DNA of 64,000 nt from Ornithodoros turicata (Eukaryota > Arthropoda > Arachnida > Ixodida > Argasidae): the NCBI RefSeq assembly GCF_037126465.1, contig NC_088210.1, forward strand, positions 26,003,511-26,067,510. Direction: 5' to 3'. The position numbers were made by a program, and so were the translations under genes. Position 1 is the first letter of the stretch. Each line of letters begins with the position of its first letter. Under the pieces are notes generated by a model. It worked only from the letters and a program-made list of their open reading frames with translations, had not been told where the DNA came from and searched no databases. Below, in pieces: positions 21,693-33,737 of this stretch.

Positions 21693-23572
21693 GCAAAAGG
21701 TACTGCCCTCTATAAACGCGCACTTGTTGTGAGCCAAACTGCGAGGGGAAACAAGCTGTGACGTAGGAGGGGAGGAAAGCTGGGATTGGCCACGCGCCCC
21801 ACGCACGTGTCACGTGTGTTGACCGGGCAGTCCTTAGCAGTACTCCGGAAAAGTTAAACAGACCCCCCCCCCCCCCCCCCGGACGATCTCTGCCAGAATG
21901 CTCGCTTCCGCTCACATTTTCCTGCCTATTCCGCGCGCGAAATCAGGTTATATATTGGGTCAGTGGGGGTAAAGTAGCATCTGTAATGACGCCGCGATTA
22001 AACCAAACAATAGTAAACCGGGTTTGACAGAGCACGTTGATAAGCTGACAAGTCTTTGCTCTTGTGATCACGGTGGAAGGAGACCTCGAACATTTACTGG
22101 CTTTCAAATTGGCACAATACGTACTAGATTAGTTTAAGATTTCTAACAGACTGAACGTAGAAGTAGTTGTCCCAGTTAACGCGCTCAAACAGCGTTAAGC
22201 GAAAGCTATGCGCCACTTTTGCATAGGTTTGCGTCATCTCTAGAGGCAGTGAGCAATCCATAAGCAACACGTTAGCTCTAGACATCATCAAATGCACGTG
22301 CGTCTGTTTTAATGCGGTGTTACAGTGACTGCATTCAACCATCCGGTAGATTCAGTTAAACCCATTTTTTGTATTACTTTATTTTCTAATAGCATAGGAA
22401 CGTGCAGGTTACACGCGACCTCCAGTGCTGAGGACGCCACACCAAAATACTATTTTTATCTCCTTAGGAGAGGTCTTTAAAGAGTAAGTTTTTAATACAC
22501 TCTATAGGGCAAAAGGACGTTGACATAGAGCAACAAATTCTTTCAGTGAACGCATGACTGCATGTTGAGTTATAGAATTCTGTTTGCATGTGACTTCGAG
22601 CTTGGGGGGAAATATACAAGTTTGATTATTGACCTCTGTGATTTGTGATTGTCAGGATCGAGTATCACTACTAATCCGATCAGGTTACACTCGGCATTGC
22701 ATCATTTTGCTGTCTTATCCAGAAGAGTGCCAAAAGAAAAAAAAAAGAAAAAGATCGCAGTTGGGTTAGATCAATGTTCCCCTTCGGAATAATGCCCATG
22801 GGAACGGAAACGATTTCTTTCTTGCGAGAAACGAAAAAGTTCTCTAAACTGATGAAGGCTCTGGTGCTAAGACTCGAAAAGAAATGAACACACAGAAAGG
22901 GTAGTTGCACGCATACTCTGCATCTATACATATAACTTTCGAAAACAACGATCGATCAAAATGACGCCAATGAAGTTTCTTTGCGACGATGACTCGTCCG
23001 ACGTTAGTATATGAGAATCTCATCACATGTATAGTTCTCCTGTCAATATAGCATGCACAAAGCAGTACACCAGGCAAGGCACTATACCTCACTTTGTCTA
23101 GTGTCGGGGTCGGTGATTGTGTCCAGGTGTGCGCATTCCACCGATGCGTGTTTTATCTATCTACGATGATATCTCTCTGCTACGACGTGCGCTTGTCATC
23201 AAGCAAGCTATAGCCGTGGACCGGGAAAACGTCGAAGAGTTTCACCGGCAGCATTCCGGGCACCGTGTGAATGTACGTGCGAGTGGTGTGCGTGGTGACC
23301 TTGAAATGACCTTCGCCTGACCTTGAACGTAGTGGCCTTTCTGGGGACGACTCAAACGTTCCACCGTGTGCGGCCGTCCAAAATTGTAAAACTTGTACAC
23401 TACACTTATCTATAGATGAATTTCACAAGTAGGTATTACCTGCATTTTTTTACACACGCATTTATGTTCTGCGCATGTTTGCGCGCATTGCTCTGCGGTG
23501 ATTGCACCCCCAAATCCACCTCAGTGTTTATAAAGGATCCCTGATTTTGATACAAGCTTATCAGAGTGCTCG
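21693..23572. other. Intergenic, no gene seen
   Basis: Contains a poly-C run (21863-21880) and AT-rich DNA. No open frame with a recognisable domain. Confidence 0.5.
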
Positions 23573-24350
23573 GGACCAGTAGTTACCCGTCTGATCGCAC
23601 GAGCTGCATTTCCACGGAACACTCAAATGGCAGAAAAGGCAAAAAAAAAAAAAACTGTTCACGGGGCAGAAGTTCGGCCCCATTTTCACAGCGCACATAT
23701 AGCAGACGACACCATCAGCCCTGTCGTCTGCTACGGAATACCTGGTGGCGGAGCCAACACCACCTGGATAGAGAAGGCCTGCTTACTCGTCGGCGTGCCG
23801 TAACAACTAAGAGTCAGCCAATCATGATCGTACTTTCAACGGCGGTAGCCAATCACGAACGTGCTTTCAGCGCTCGTAGTCATGGAGTTAAGCCACCGTC
23901 AGCCGTACGGGCAGCCACTATCGTCTGCGAGCAGTGAGCGTTTCCGCGTACTAAATGGGAAATCAAAATAAAGCCCGAAACGGTCCCATATTTTTTCTCA
24001 AGACTAATTTTCTGGAAAACGTGTTAAACTTATAGTTTACAGGTTCAAATTTGGGAAGTTATAGCTGCATTCATTTGCGAGTTCTTGAATTCGCAGAACG
24101 GCGAATCGCGCTAGCAGACGAATTCTGACTTTATGTGTCCACGCAGCGAAGGAGGGAGAGGAGGCATTAAGCAGGCCTATCTAGGTGGCGTTGGCTGAGC
24201 CGCAGCATATTCCCTATGACTAGAAACGCGCGAAAAGACGTGACGTTGAGTGCTCGTGCTCACGTGGCAGCAGAAAGCTATGACGTTTTGAGCATCTTCC
24301 GCAGGAGTGTCTCGGGGAATGTCGCTCGCGCGGAGTACACGGTATTTGTA
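23573..24350. mobile_element. Split copy of the AGCAGACGACA MITE
   Basis: The left part (23600-23760) carries TCCACGGAACACTC, GGGGCAGAAGTTC and the internal palindrome AGCAGACGACA...TGTCGTCTGCT (23701-23732). The right part (24180-24350) matches the right half of the copy at 25924-26271 (GCAGAAAGCTATGACGTTTT, CGGAGTACACGGTAT). About 420 bp of unrelated DNA separates them: either an insertion or two partial copies. Confidence 0.55.
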
Positions 24351-24987
24351 CCCAAACAATCTGAACAAGCAGGGCATTAAGTTGGTTTGTTCGACGTAAA
24401 ATGTTCGATCAGACGACAAAAAAGAAAATTGTGTTCTAAGCGTGCAATTTCTTGATAATTTGTAACCATTAATGAGTACATTTTTTTGTGCATTGGCCCG
24501 AGTAAACCTTTGGGGTCGTTCTTGTTATTCAACAGCTCCTGTTCTGATTCCCAGCGCCACTCGTGTCTCTTTCATGAAACTCATATATCTCCTACAACTA
24601 ACTCAGAAGACTACACAACAACTATATCGTCATGCTCTCTCCCGAGCAGTGCCCCACTCCTCGTAACTCAAGTTAGAGAAGAAGTAAAAAAAAAAATCTA
24701 ATATGCTAGCATATATTTTAAAAGAAGAGTTCGGAACGAAAACTGACGTTCACATTATTTTCAGCTGAACTCGGCACTGACTTCACTTCGCTACACAATT
24801 TTTTTGTTAACTACAGGAGTAAACATCGTTTTAGTAAAGCAGCTGTAGTAGGTATATCTCATCATCTAACATCACTCTGTTACTGTCATTGAAATGATTA
24901 GGCACAAGTTTGCCGAGCAATGTTGACAAAGCTGTTTTTGTAACGAGAGGATAGAGAGGTAGCAAGCGAGCTGGTGGGATAGACCCG

Positions 24988-25108
24988 TAACTTAAAAGCC
25001 AGAGACTGGGGGGACAAAAAACGACAACACAGATAAGGTCTCAAAGGTCTGCTTGAGACCTTGTCTGTGTTGTCGCTTTTTGTTTCCCAGTCTCGGTTTT
25101 TAAAGTTA
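24988..25108. repeat. Large hairpin, about 55-bp arms (AGACTGGGG type)
   Basis: Left arm TAACTTAAAAGCCAGAGACT through ACACAGATAAGGTCTCA pairs with right arm TGAGACCTTGTCTGTGTTGT through TTTTTAAAGTTA, about 10-bp loop and a few mismatches. The left flank GCAAGCGAGCTGGTGGGATA resembles the flank of the hairpin at 3555. Confidence 0.8.
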
Positions 25109-25233
25109 TTGATCTGTTTTTTTGTTTCGTGTTACAACATTGGGAACGAATGACAGTAAAACTGCTTATGAATTATATTCGACGAGGAAGAAAAACAATC
25201 GTAGGATGCACGTGGTTTGCTGCCAATCTCAAC

Positions 25234-25267
25234 TAGAGTCACTAAATAAGCTATTTAGTGACTCTAA
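25234..25267. repeat. Short perfect palindrome
   Basis: AGAGTCACTAAATA, a short spacer, then TATTTAGTGACTCT. It could be a hairpin or a remnant of a fold-back. Confidence 0.7.
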
Positions 25268-25923
25268 TCTCAACAAATCTTAAAGTCGAGTTTTAATATT
25301 GTTCAATGTAAATAATGCAATTATAGCACAAGATATTATACATACTGGCCCAATGTTAACCGCGTTTCTTTCCACGATTCTTTAAACCAAGCAACCAAAT
25401 ACGACGCGTCAAAAATGTTTAGCGTGTCAGCTGTTTTCTCTTTTTCCTATCTGGTAGTTCCTGAATGCTAAGCTAAATTTAAAGCTATCAAAAGTCGAAG
25501 GAGCCTACAGGTCAAGGAGGCATGAAATCGCACTTGTTTTCGTCGTGATGTCCATATCACAAGAGATAAACTTCTGTTGAACGAAATGAGAGTGTACTTT
25601 GCGAAGTACCCATAGCGAGGCACTGAAAACATGATGGATTCTCCTCTCACATCCTGACTGTCATTGTGTATACACAACAACTTGACATCTAGATCAGAAC
25701 AGGGTTCACAAACATTACTCTTGTCGCGCTTCAGTGCCACCTTCTTCATACAAGTGCCCCTAACGTGCACGTTGAGAATATCACACACGGTAGTTCAAAC
25801 ATTTTTCTATTCATTAGTCACGGTGCAACCTTATAGAAGCACCGCTTATGATGCTTACTCGTGTCAAGTAGGCCTCGCGGGCCTCCTCATACGATTTGCA
25901 TTTCTTCTTCACACGCGCCAAGA

Positions 25924-26271
25924 AATATACCGTGTATTCACACTAGTGACAGCTCCACGGAATATTCCAGTGGAAGAAAAAACAAAAATATGTCGCGGGG
26001 AAGAAGTTCCGCAGTGTTTCATGGCGAGCATTCGCAGGGTATACCGGAAGTGGCGTCTGAACGTACACACTTAGCAGACGACACTATTTTTTCCTGTCGT
26101 CTGCTATCTTGTGGCCGTGCCGCGGTATATTCCTCCACTTTTAGCAGTGCACGAAAACACATACGTCGAGCGATCGCGCTTACGTAACTGCAGGAAGCTA
26201 TGACATTTTTCTCATCTACAGCTGGAGTATTCTGGGGTATGTCACTCACGCTGAATACATGGATAGTATGT
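25924..26271. mobile_element. AGCAGACGACA MITE, complete copy
   Basis: About 348 bp. The left end (ATACCGTGTATTCACACTAG then TGACAGCTCCACGGAATATT) is matched inverted by the right end (TATTCTGGGGTATGTCACTC then ACGCTGAATACATGGATAGT). The internal palindrome AGCAGACGACA (26073) and TGTCGTCTGCT (26095) marks the centre. It encodes nothing recognisable. Confidence 0.6.
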
Positions 26272-28275
26272 ACTTCCTCTATTCTGCTGTCTTTAGGACC
26301 ATGTATAGTCAAACTCACTTTTGCTAAGGGAGTAACGAGTTTAATAAGAGAAAATATCTACTGTGTACTCAGCACTGTTAGAAAGCCCAGAGAATGACTG
26401 GCAGATGAACAAGTTTTCTAGTCATAACAGCAAATAGTCCGCAAGTCATGTTTTTTTCTAACGCTGTTCTTTTTTTTCTCTCTCTCTCTCTTTTTTTTCT
26501 GAGCAGTCATCAAGATCTTAGATACCTAGACATTTGGACGGTTATTATTGGACAGTTATAATTGGAAGTTTGCGTAAAGAGAGCAGATGATCAAGAGTTT
26601 TGGTCGCAGCGTACGCAATTGTCCTGTGAAGGCAAAAAAAAAAAGCGTTTTTGTTATTCACCAATTTGAAAACCAAAAGTCACGATCGCTTCATACGGCT
26701 ATTTTGTTGCGTACGTGGATAGATTTGCGTACGCGCTACTAGAACTTCCTAATCAAAGGATGTCAGAGGAAGGAATGCACACAGGCTGGAGGCCCTACAC
26801 GATATCTGTTTATCATTACACTGGTTTCTAGAACAGTTATTTATTTTTGTTTGATGAGTTTAACGTAGTAGAATGCTTGTAGAACGGTATTAAAGTATTT
26901 CGTGGTATATTATATGACGTATACGTTCACGATGGCATACCCAGGGAATTTTGCTAATTTTGTACGAATATGTACACATAATGTATTCGTGCCGTGTGTT
27001 TCATATACTTTTCCTGGGTTCGGGTGGTAATCGCGTATCTTTGTCAGACTGCCTGGAGTTCTACGCAAGATGGAAGCGCGCGGGCCAGTTACTATTTTCA
27101 ACGTTGTTTGTTTGAGTTTCTGAAATTTCTTCCAGACAATTTAACTGAACCTGTACATCATTGTTTAATATTTTTATACGTAAATAAAGCTGTTGACAAG
27201 AACGTTTCTACCTTACCTGTCATCCGTAAGTTGGTACACAATACGAAAATGCTAGTCTGGTAATTATGGAAGAACAGAAGTTTGTACGGCAATGGCAGTG
27301 TTGAAGGTTCCGAATTACAAGATAAAATAATAGCAGTTGGATTGGATTGAACTGTAAAGAGGAAAGAAGCTGCTGGATTACGTGTAAACGCATATGAATG
27401 GATGTCACCTATTGGAGGAACTCCGCATAAAATAGAAACACCAACGAGGAGTCCACAGATCTAAACATGGTGGTAACTCTTCCAGTCGTCAGTATATGCG
27501 CCGAAGTGGGGACCATACATCTGTTGCTGCGCTCTGAATATATTATACCCACCGGTTCCTTGCGTGAAGGCTAAAAATCTTAAAAAGTGTATGGGAGTCT
27601 TTCGAGTGACGTCATTGTCATTGTCATAAATCTCTCCACCGTGCGTTGTTGGCTCCTGTGTCTCTAATGCTTTATTTCTCTCTAAGTGAAAGCGTCATGG
27701 GTTCGCCTTGTTACCTTCAGCATCGCTCACAGCAATTCTTAAAATAATAATAATAATAATAATAATTTGCAGTTTTTTCAAGCTGAAGGCTGAAACGTTA
27801 GTGTTCCTCGCGTAAAGTCAGCTGTGTAAACTTTTTGAGAAGAACTTTTACGAGTTTTTATGCATTGTCCAGGAACGTTTCAAATGGTATTTTTAATGAA
27901 AAATTCGTTCGCAGTCAGCGACGCTATTCAACAAGATCGGCGACAGCGTCAGATTAGCGGTCCTTCGTGGTGGCAGCAAATAACAACCTACGGCTGCGCA
28001 CACACAATGCGCACCGTGCCTCCACGGTTTCTGTTTCGGTTTGGTGCGGCATGGAGAAATCGAGAAGCCATAATCCATTCATCTAGCAGCGTCGGCTTAT
28101 ACGAAGTAATATAAACTTCATATATTATGTGTTTTATATTCAAAGGCAAATCATGTTTGTTGACACGTTTGTAAAAATTTCAAACCGAGGTCGCAGAGAC
28201 AAAAGCAATATCGGCAATACCGGGGCGCTTTCTGGGTTTTTGGTCTGGCAACAGAAGTTACCGAATCTCGCCATC
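26272..28275. other. Intergenic and NDUFA13 promoter region
   Basis: Holds a CT microsatellite (about 26478-26500) and an ATA repeat (27741-27767). NDUFA13's promoter should lie in the last few hundred bases. I see no clear TATA box near 28200, as expected for a housekeeping gene. Confidence 0.4.
27741..27767. repeat. (AAT)n microsatellite
   Basis: About eight ATA/AAT units in tandem. Confidence 0.85.
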
Positions 28276-28369
28276 ATGGCGTCGGCCAACTATAAGCAGG
28301 ATATGCCTCCTGCAGGAGGGTATGCTGAATTTAACTACAAGCGAGTCCCAGCGAAAGTCTGGGGATCTG
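28276..28369 (+). CDS. NDUFA13: NDUFA13 (GRIM-19) exon 1, start codon
   Basis: First coding exon of the complex I accessory subunit NDUFA13/GRIM-19, an inner-membrane protein of the NADH:ubiquinone oxidoreductase membrane arm that is needed for complex assembly. The start is CATCATGGC, a good context. It encodes MASANYKQDMPPAGGYAEFN then YKRVPAKVWGS plus one base before the donor GTAAGC. The KQDMPP.GGY...(D/N)YKR N-terminus is the hallmark of the family. There is no cleavable presequence, as expected. The four exons join in phase to 151 residues, against about 144 in mammals. The gene is complete and its reading frame intact. Confidence 0.95.
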
Positions 28370-29235
28370 GTAAGCTTACAAGACATACATCTATGAGCAA
28401 CAATGCAATTCATGACATTAGGCTAGCTGCTATACTGTCTGGCAGTTTGATTGATATGGTGTAGGACGTCTCAAGGATATGTATGTATGCATAATCCTCA
28501 CATATAATGAATGAAATCATTTGTAGTTGCACACATAAAAAATTCACACTACTATGTTATAGTTTTATTGCCATAAACGCGCACAAAAAAAAAAAAAGCA
28601 GTGTTTGCTTGTTGGTTCATAGTCCACTCCGAAAGCAACCGGAGTTGACCAAGAATACAGTGACCCCGAAATGGTGCCTACACAGGGTGGGAGAAGATTT
28701 CCGCACGCATTTCAAAACGTTATTAAAAATTGTGCATAATAAAAATCACCTTGCAAATTGGCACAGTGCTGTAGTTCTGTGAAACGTTTTATTTGAGCTC
28801 ACCCTCAATGTTCTACCATCAATACGACAGGAGTTACAAGCTGCAGAAAATCTGAGCCCATGCATTTTCAATGGCCTATACCGCCGTCGTTACGCTTAGG
28901 CCCTCTCCGTTTCATGCTGCATCATGTTTTGTCCCTTGTAGTTCTTGCACATTCTCATACCTTTTGCTATATACTACGAAGCAGTATCCGAGGCGTATTT
29001 AGGAACACTTCATAATAATGCGAGAAAAAAAAGCTTCAAATAAATAAATGAATACGGCACTGAAATCGAGACCATGTCAGTTTCTCATGTGGTGTCGAGG
29101 CAGTAAACGCCTCACCAAATATTTCTATGTGGTTCTGCGGTTTCTATGTGTATCTCTGCTGTTTGACGCTGAAGTGTCGTTGAATTTAGTGTCCACAATT
29201 TTACAGGTTGTGATTACACCTTAATCTCGTTACAG

Positions 29236-29314
29236 GATATAAGTTACTTGGTGCCTATGCTGCTGTCACTGCGTTTTCGTTTTACATGTACTTCCGGTCA
29301 TACAGGAGAGTGTA
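29236..29314 (+). CDS. NDUFA13: NDUFA13 exon 2: transmembrane helix
   Basis: A 79-nt exon after CGTTACAG, ending before GTAAGT. The first two bases complete Gly, then YKLLGAYAAVTAFSFYMYF forms the single membrane helix, followed by RSYRRV and two bases of a Tyr codon. Read without splicing, the frame would stop at GTG TAG, so the donor must be after position 29314. The hydrophobic helix followed by an Arg-rich patch matches the family topology. Confidence 0.93.
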
Positions 29315-29534
29315 GTAAGTATCTCTACCTTCCACTTCAACACTTCTGTGAGTAGGGCATAGTGCGCTAAAAGGACATGGATGTTATTACAAAACGCATC
29401 AACGACAGCAAGTATAGAACTTATTCACTGATAGTCACCCCCTAGAGGGCACTAGCTTTGGGGCAAAATCACAGCCATAACGTATTGCCGTCGAAGTTTG
29501 GTTTCGGTTTGCGTTCGCTAACATGTGCGAGGTT

Positions 29535-29880
29535 ATTATTTATTTTTTTGGAGAATACTGCCGGCCATCAGTTGAGGTCCAAGGCAGAGAGAGCATGAGG
29601 AAGAACAGCACAGGGACACAGCATCCATAAGGCTCACATAGAGCCTAACATGACGAAAAGGTAAACAGGACAACAAGTGATCGCCTATTTTAACATGCTT
29701 AGTTGGTCCATAACTACCTTAGAAAAAGTTGCGGAGCTAGGAACGCTCGTCAGGTGTGCTGGCAACTTGTTCCATTCGCGAGTAGTGTGAGGCAAAAAAG
29801 AAGAATTGAACGACTGCTTTCCGCAATGAAACTTACTTATGAGGTTAACATGTTTCCGCTCGGTGGTTAACATGTTTCCG
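29535..29880 (-). pseudogene. LINE (CR1/L2-like) 3' end with RT C-terminus
   Basis: The minus-strand frame (29685-29873) reads HVNLISKFHCGKQSFNSSFL then PHTTREWNKLPAHLTSVPSS and ATFSKVV. The FxSSFLPHTxREWNxLP motif is the standard C-terminal end of CR1/L2-type reverse transcriptases. The 3' UTR continues to an AAAAAAATAAATAA tail at about 29543. 5'-truncated, as usual for LINEs, and antisense to NDUFA13 in its intron 2. Confidence 0.7.
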
Positions 29881-30057
29881 TGTGGTGGCTCTAAAGTGAT
29901 TCCCCCTTTTGCTCATTGTTTGCTTTAGTGCAATATTGATATTGATCAAATATCATGGCACTGGTTTTCGAGTTTGAGTTTGGTACGCTGAACTGCTTAA
30001 AAGAACTGTTGCGACTGGCAAAAAAACAATTAAACACAATTCAAAGGAGAATTTAGG

Positions 30058-30507
30058 TAGCCAGGGTTGCGGAATGGGGTCTCCCATTCCGTTCCAATTC
30101 CATTCCGAGGAATGGAGATTTGCGATAATTCCATTCCTTTCAGTTCCTCGGAATAAAAAAAGGTATGGTCAGTTCCCACTCCTGGAATGGCTTGGCAACC
30201 CAATTCCACTCCGTTAATTCCCTCAATAAAAGGAAAGGACCGGTAACCATACTGGCAAGTCCAGCAATGCTAGAGGAGATTGACATTACCAAGCACGGAA
30301 AAAGCACAAAGACAAGGTTATTTCACTCTTGACCGTGTGCAGGTGCGGTGCGAAGGGTGCGAGGGCAGAAACCAGCACGTTGAAACCAAAACTGCCACCA
30401 GGGCACCCAGACCATTCCCATTCCTAGGACAGTTTCCGCCATTCCAATTCCATTCCAGGCTCTGCTAAAACTGGAATCATTCCGGAATCATTCCAACTCC
30501 AGAGTGG
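30058..30507. mobile_element. GGAAT/ATTCC-rich element
   Basis: Two blocks (30070-30222 and 30414-30503) of degenerate GGAATGG/CCATTCC repeats in opposing orientation bound a central unique part. Outer ends CCAGGGTTGCGGAATGG and, inverted, CTCTGGAGTTGGAATGATTC resemble each other. The architecture parallels 21085-21683. It sits in NDUFA13 intron 2, directly upstream of the mariner fragment. Confidence 0.45.
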
Positions 30508-30598
30508 CAACTCCGACGCCATGTAATAGGTAGTGCACGTTCACCAGAGTATTTACTGCTGGCAATACGATAACGTGGCCGCTGGACGAGCTCGTATG

Positions 30599-31565
30599 TA
30601 CGAGGGGCATCCCATAAGTTCTCGGCACGACCGAGTTGGAGCACAGCTGAGGTGAATGAACTTGGGTCACTTTTCAGCATACTCCCTGCCGAGGTCCACA
30701 CATTTCACCCAATGCTGCTCACGTGCTTGGATCCCTCTGGGGAAAAAGAATCGGAACTTTGTCAACGACATCATCGTCACTGTAAAAGTAGGCACGAAAA
30801 AGTTCCTTCTTCATCCTGGGAACAGGTTTGGTGAATGGTTGACCACAGAAAAGCTGCAGTAGTGGATGACAGTCATTGCCACAGCGGCACATTGTGGGGG
30901 TCCACATCATCCTGATGGAACAGGACCCCCTTCCATAGCATTTCTGTTTCGTGGTAGTCCCCAGGGATAATCTACCCTTTCACCATCCTCATCGCAGAAA
31001 GCCGTGGCCATCGCCTTGCCCGCTGATGGAACAGATCGAGCATTCTTTGGCAGTAGGGTGTGGTGTCCCCTCTGTTTGGACTCCGCTTTGCTCCAAACAG
31101 CTGGGGACTGTCCGTAGATGTGGTGTAGTGTGTGCGATTTGATAAGGCATGAGCAATCTTGGGACCCACCTGGCAGAGACATTGCATATGTCAAGACATC
31201 GGGTCGCTATACACTGAACTGTGCTTTCGGATATGCCTGTGACCTGAGCGATGGCCTGGCAATCTGCCATTATCTCATTGTGCACACAGTGAATACAGTC
31301 ACTTCCGCAGGCCTTCCTGGACAGGGGTCATCTTTGAGTGGGTCACATCCTCGCTTGAATTCTGCGGTCCACTTCTTCACTGTGCTGTGGTACAGAGCAT
31401 CGGGAGCATCCTCCCGCAATGTTGCCAGCATGTCCTGGTGGACGCGTGCCGGAGTTAGGCACTTTCGAGAGAAATATTTGATGAGTGCACGTAACTTTGC
31501 TTTCACACAAATATGGGATGGGCAAGGATAATTACCACACCCGTAACCGCTAATTAATAAATGTA
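30599..31565 (-). pseudogene. Dead mariner transposase, antisense
   Basis: Tc1/mariner element on the minus strand. The N-terminal helix-turn-helix region reads KAKLRALIKYFSRKCLTPAR then VHQDMLATLREDAPDALYHS, followed by TVKKWTAEFKRG and the linker DPLKDDPCPGRPAEVT; the second HTH is ITGISESTVQCI-like. These are mariner (irritans/SETMAR-like) hallmarks. The frame is broken several times and the C-terminal catalytic region is only traceable in pieces. An end resembling a terminal repeat (CGAGGGGCATCCCATAAGTT) stands at 30601 and a decayed partner (ATATGGGATGGGCAAGG) near 31511. It cannot make active transposase. Confidence 0.75.
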
Positions 31566-31840
31566 TGCTGAGCACTTTAATGCGTTAGAAAAGTATAGCT
31601 TACATTGTGTAGCATTGTCATTTCTTGTAATCCTGTGCACATCCAGAGAAGTGGAAGATATGATGCAGATGCAAGTACAGCCATGAAATGTTTATGCGGG
31701 CAACCTTCTGTATTACCACGCAGGTGGTTTGGATAGCAATACACTGCACTAACTGTGTAGTGCGTGGCTATGATGTTATTGATTGATGACTTTATGATGT
31801 TGGTTGTATTTTTGCAATGACTAACTTCTTTACTTTTCAG

Positions 31841-31912
31841 TCTGCAGAAAGTAGAGGACTCTGATGGGAGAATTGCAGTGCAGCCAATTGTGCTTGCCGA
31901 AAGAGACAGGGC
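31841..31912 (+). CDS. NDUFA13: NDUFA13 exon 3
   Basis: A 72-nt exon (one base, 23 codons, two bases) with acceptor TACTTTTCAG and donor GTGAGT. It encodes LQKVEDSDGRIAVQPIVLAE then RDR, aligning with the family's [24 protein letters not shown] helix after the membrane span. The exon lies about 2.5 kb from exon 2. The intron between them carries a LINE end, a pentamer-rich repeat and a dead mariner. Confidence 0.92.
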
Positions 31913-32230
31913 GTGAGTGTACACAGTTTATGACATTCATCCAAACACTGATAGCCTACACACAGACACGAGTCTGCAACGTGCACTATTTTACTGCTAT
32001 TTTACTATTTTACTACTATTTTAATGCACGCTGTACGCACCTTGGCAGCATTTGCACGGCTGGACATCAATTCCACAGACATATAATATAGACACAGACT
32101 GCATAAGACGTGCATCGCAAAATAAAATCCCGCGAAATGTTTCATGAACGTTCCGCCTAGCAAATTCACAAATGATTAAGACGGTAAAATTAACCAGTTT
32201 TACAGTATACCCATGAACCTCGTAGCACAG

Positions 32231-32556
32231 TGGTTCCCAAAGTGTGGTCCGTGGACCCCCAGGGGTCCCCGAGAGTGTTCGGTGGGGTCCGCGACGATTG
32301 GAGACAGCCCGAAGACTGTCTTGTGTGAGTGCTGGTCACATCATCTCTGAGGGGGACAATGTGGATATATGACGATATATGATACTAAAGAATGCAGAAA
32401 TACACTACCTTCTCATTGCCTGCAGGGCAGTGCCTTGCTTGTTTGTTTTTCTGTCACGTCCCTTATTTATGTCAACGTCAACTGTACTTAACAGGGGTCC
32501 TCGAATGGATTCTCAGTGGTTCGGGGGGTCCGACAGAACAAGAAGTTTGGGATACG
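32231..32556. mobile_element. Decayed hAT-type element end
   Basis: Starts CAGTGGTTCCCAAAGTGTGG then TCCGTGGACCCCCAGGGGTC, the typical terminus of hAT elements. The right part contains CAGGGGTCCTCGAATGG and ends AAGTTTGGGATACGGTG, an eroded inverted match. Possible 8-bp duplication CGTAGCAC / CGTAACAT. It lies in NDUFA13 intron 3. Confidence 0.5.
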
Positions 32557-32826
32557 GTGCCGTAACATGCCACAAGGACAATGCCCAGAAGAAGAACAGT
32601 CTCTGTTCGAAATATCGCTGGCTTTCGTCCTGAGGCTTTTCCCTTAACAACTCTTTTCCCAATGTTTTTCTTTTTCATTTCCACTTACCTTTTTACCTTT
32701 CTCTTTCATCAATTTCAGATGCATGTTCTTTGTGCATTCAGTAAACACAAGAAGGAACTTCGCAGATATTTTGCATGCCAATAAACACATAATTCCCTTT
32801 CTGAAGAGGACGCCCCCAAGCATACT

Positions 32827-33333
32827 TAGGGTTCTTCGTTTTCGGGTTTTACGATTTTTCAAACTGGGGAGGGAAAAAATCGGGTGCTATTTACGTACGA
32901 GAACCCTGGGAGAAATCGGGCGCTACGATCTCTGTTTGGTCTGTCATCGGGGAATTTTCGGGTGAAACGAAACACATACTATGGAGCAACGACTGGCTGT
33001 GACACTGGGACAAGAAACAGTAATCTTTATATTTCCACTCGGAACTGGGGTAAGTGAATGACCGCGGTATTCAAACACTTGCCCGAGCTCCACAAAAGCT
33101 CGTCTTTAACTCCTGCAGGAGGGGATCATAAACGGGGGACGAATAGGTTGTCACAAATAGCTCTCTTTGCTGATACTATGATTCACTTTTCCGACGGTTT
33201 ACCGAGAACAACAAGTTGAAGGACCTCAAGGATTTCGGGTAGATATCGGGTTTTACCCTAATTATTGAAAATTTGTTCGGGGGAGGGGGGCTATCGTGAA
33301 AAATCGACTTTAACCCAAAAACGAAGAACCCTA
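32827..33333. mobile_element. hAT-like MITE with perfect 8-bp target duplication
   Basis: 507-bp element with ends TAGGGTTCTTCGTTTTCGGG and, inverted, TAGGGTTCTTCGTTTTTGGG. AGCATACT is duplicated on both sides (32819-32826 and 33334-33341). The 8-bp duplication and short TIRs fit the hAT superfamily. Non-coding. It ends about 110 bp before NDUFA13 exon 4 without disturbing its acceptor. Confidence 0.8.
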
Positions 33334-33444
33334 AGCATACTTGTGGTATTCCAGCAGCGTATACCTTCAGTTAGCCGCTCGACGCAAGCAAACAAGAGGG
33401 AAGGAAGGGAGATGCAATTTTTGCATCTGCAATTGCTTTTGCAG

Positions 33445-33655
33445 GTTCCTGAAGCAACTCAAGAAAAATTTTGAAGCAGAAAAGGAGCTCATGAAGGATG
33501 TTCCTGGATGGGAAGTTGGTACGCTCTTCGGAGAGCCCCTCTACAAGACAACGCCAAAAGGCTACCACGTTGACCCCATCGCCTTAGAGTTCTTTGCTCA
33601 TGCAAACCCAAAGGACAGAGAATACAACCACCTCTTTGCGTACAAGAACAGCTAA
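33445..33655 (+). CDS. NDUFA13: NDUFA13 exon 4 and stop
   Basis: Last coding exon, 211 nt with TAA, after a TTTTGCAG acceptor. It encodes FLKQLKKNFEAEKELMKDVP then GWEVGTLFGEPLYKTTPKGY and a tail ending AYKNS. The MKDVP.W.VG segment is the family signature of the intermembrane-space region; the far C-terminus differs from mammals, as is usual in arthropods. A canonical AATAAA lies about 77 bp after the stop. Confidence 0.95.
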
Positions 33656-33731
33656 TCTTTAGGAGGTTACATTTGTTTTCCCTCATCTGCTGTTCTGCAC
33701 TTTTCTTTTCCTTCCGTCTACTTAGGTACGT

Positions 33732-33737
33732 AATAAA
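33732..33737 (+). terminator. Poly(A) signal of NDUFA13
   Basis: AATAAA hexamer 77 bp downstream of the NDUFA13 stop codon. Position and strand fit a short 3' UTR of roughly 100 nt. Confidence 0.7.
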
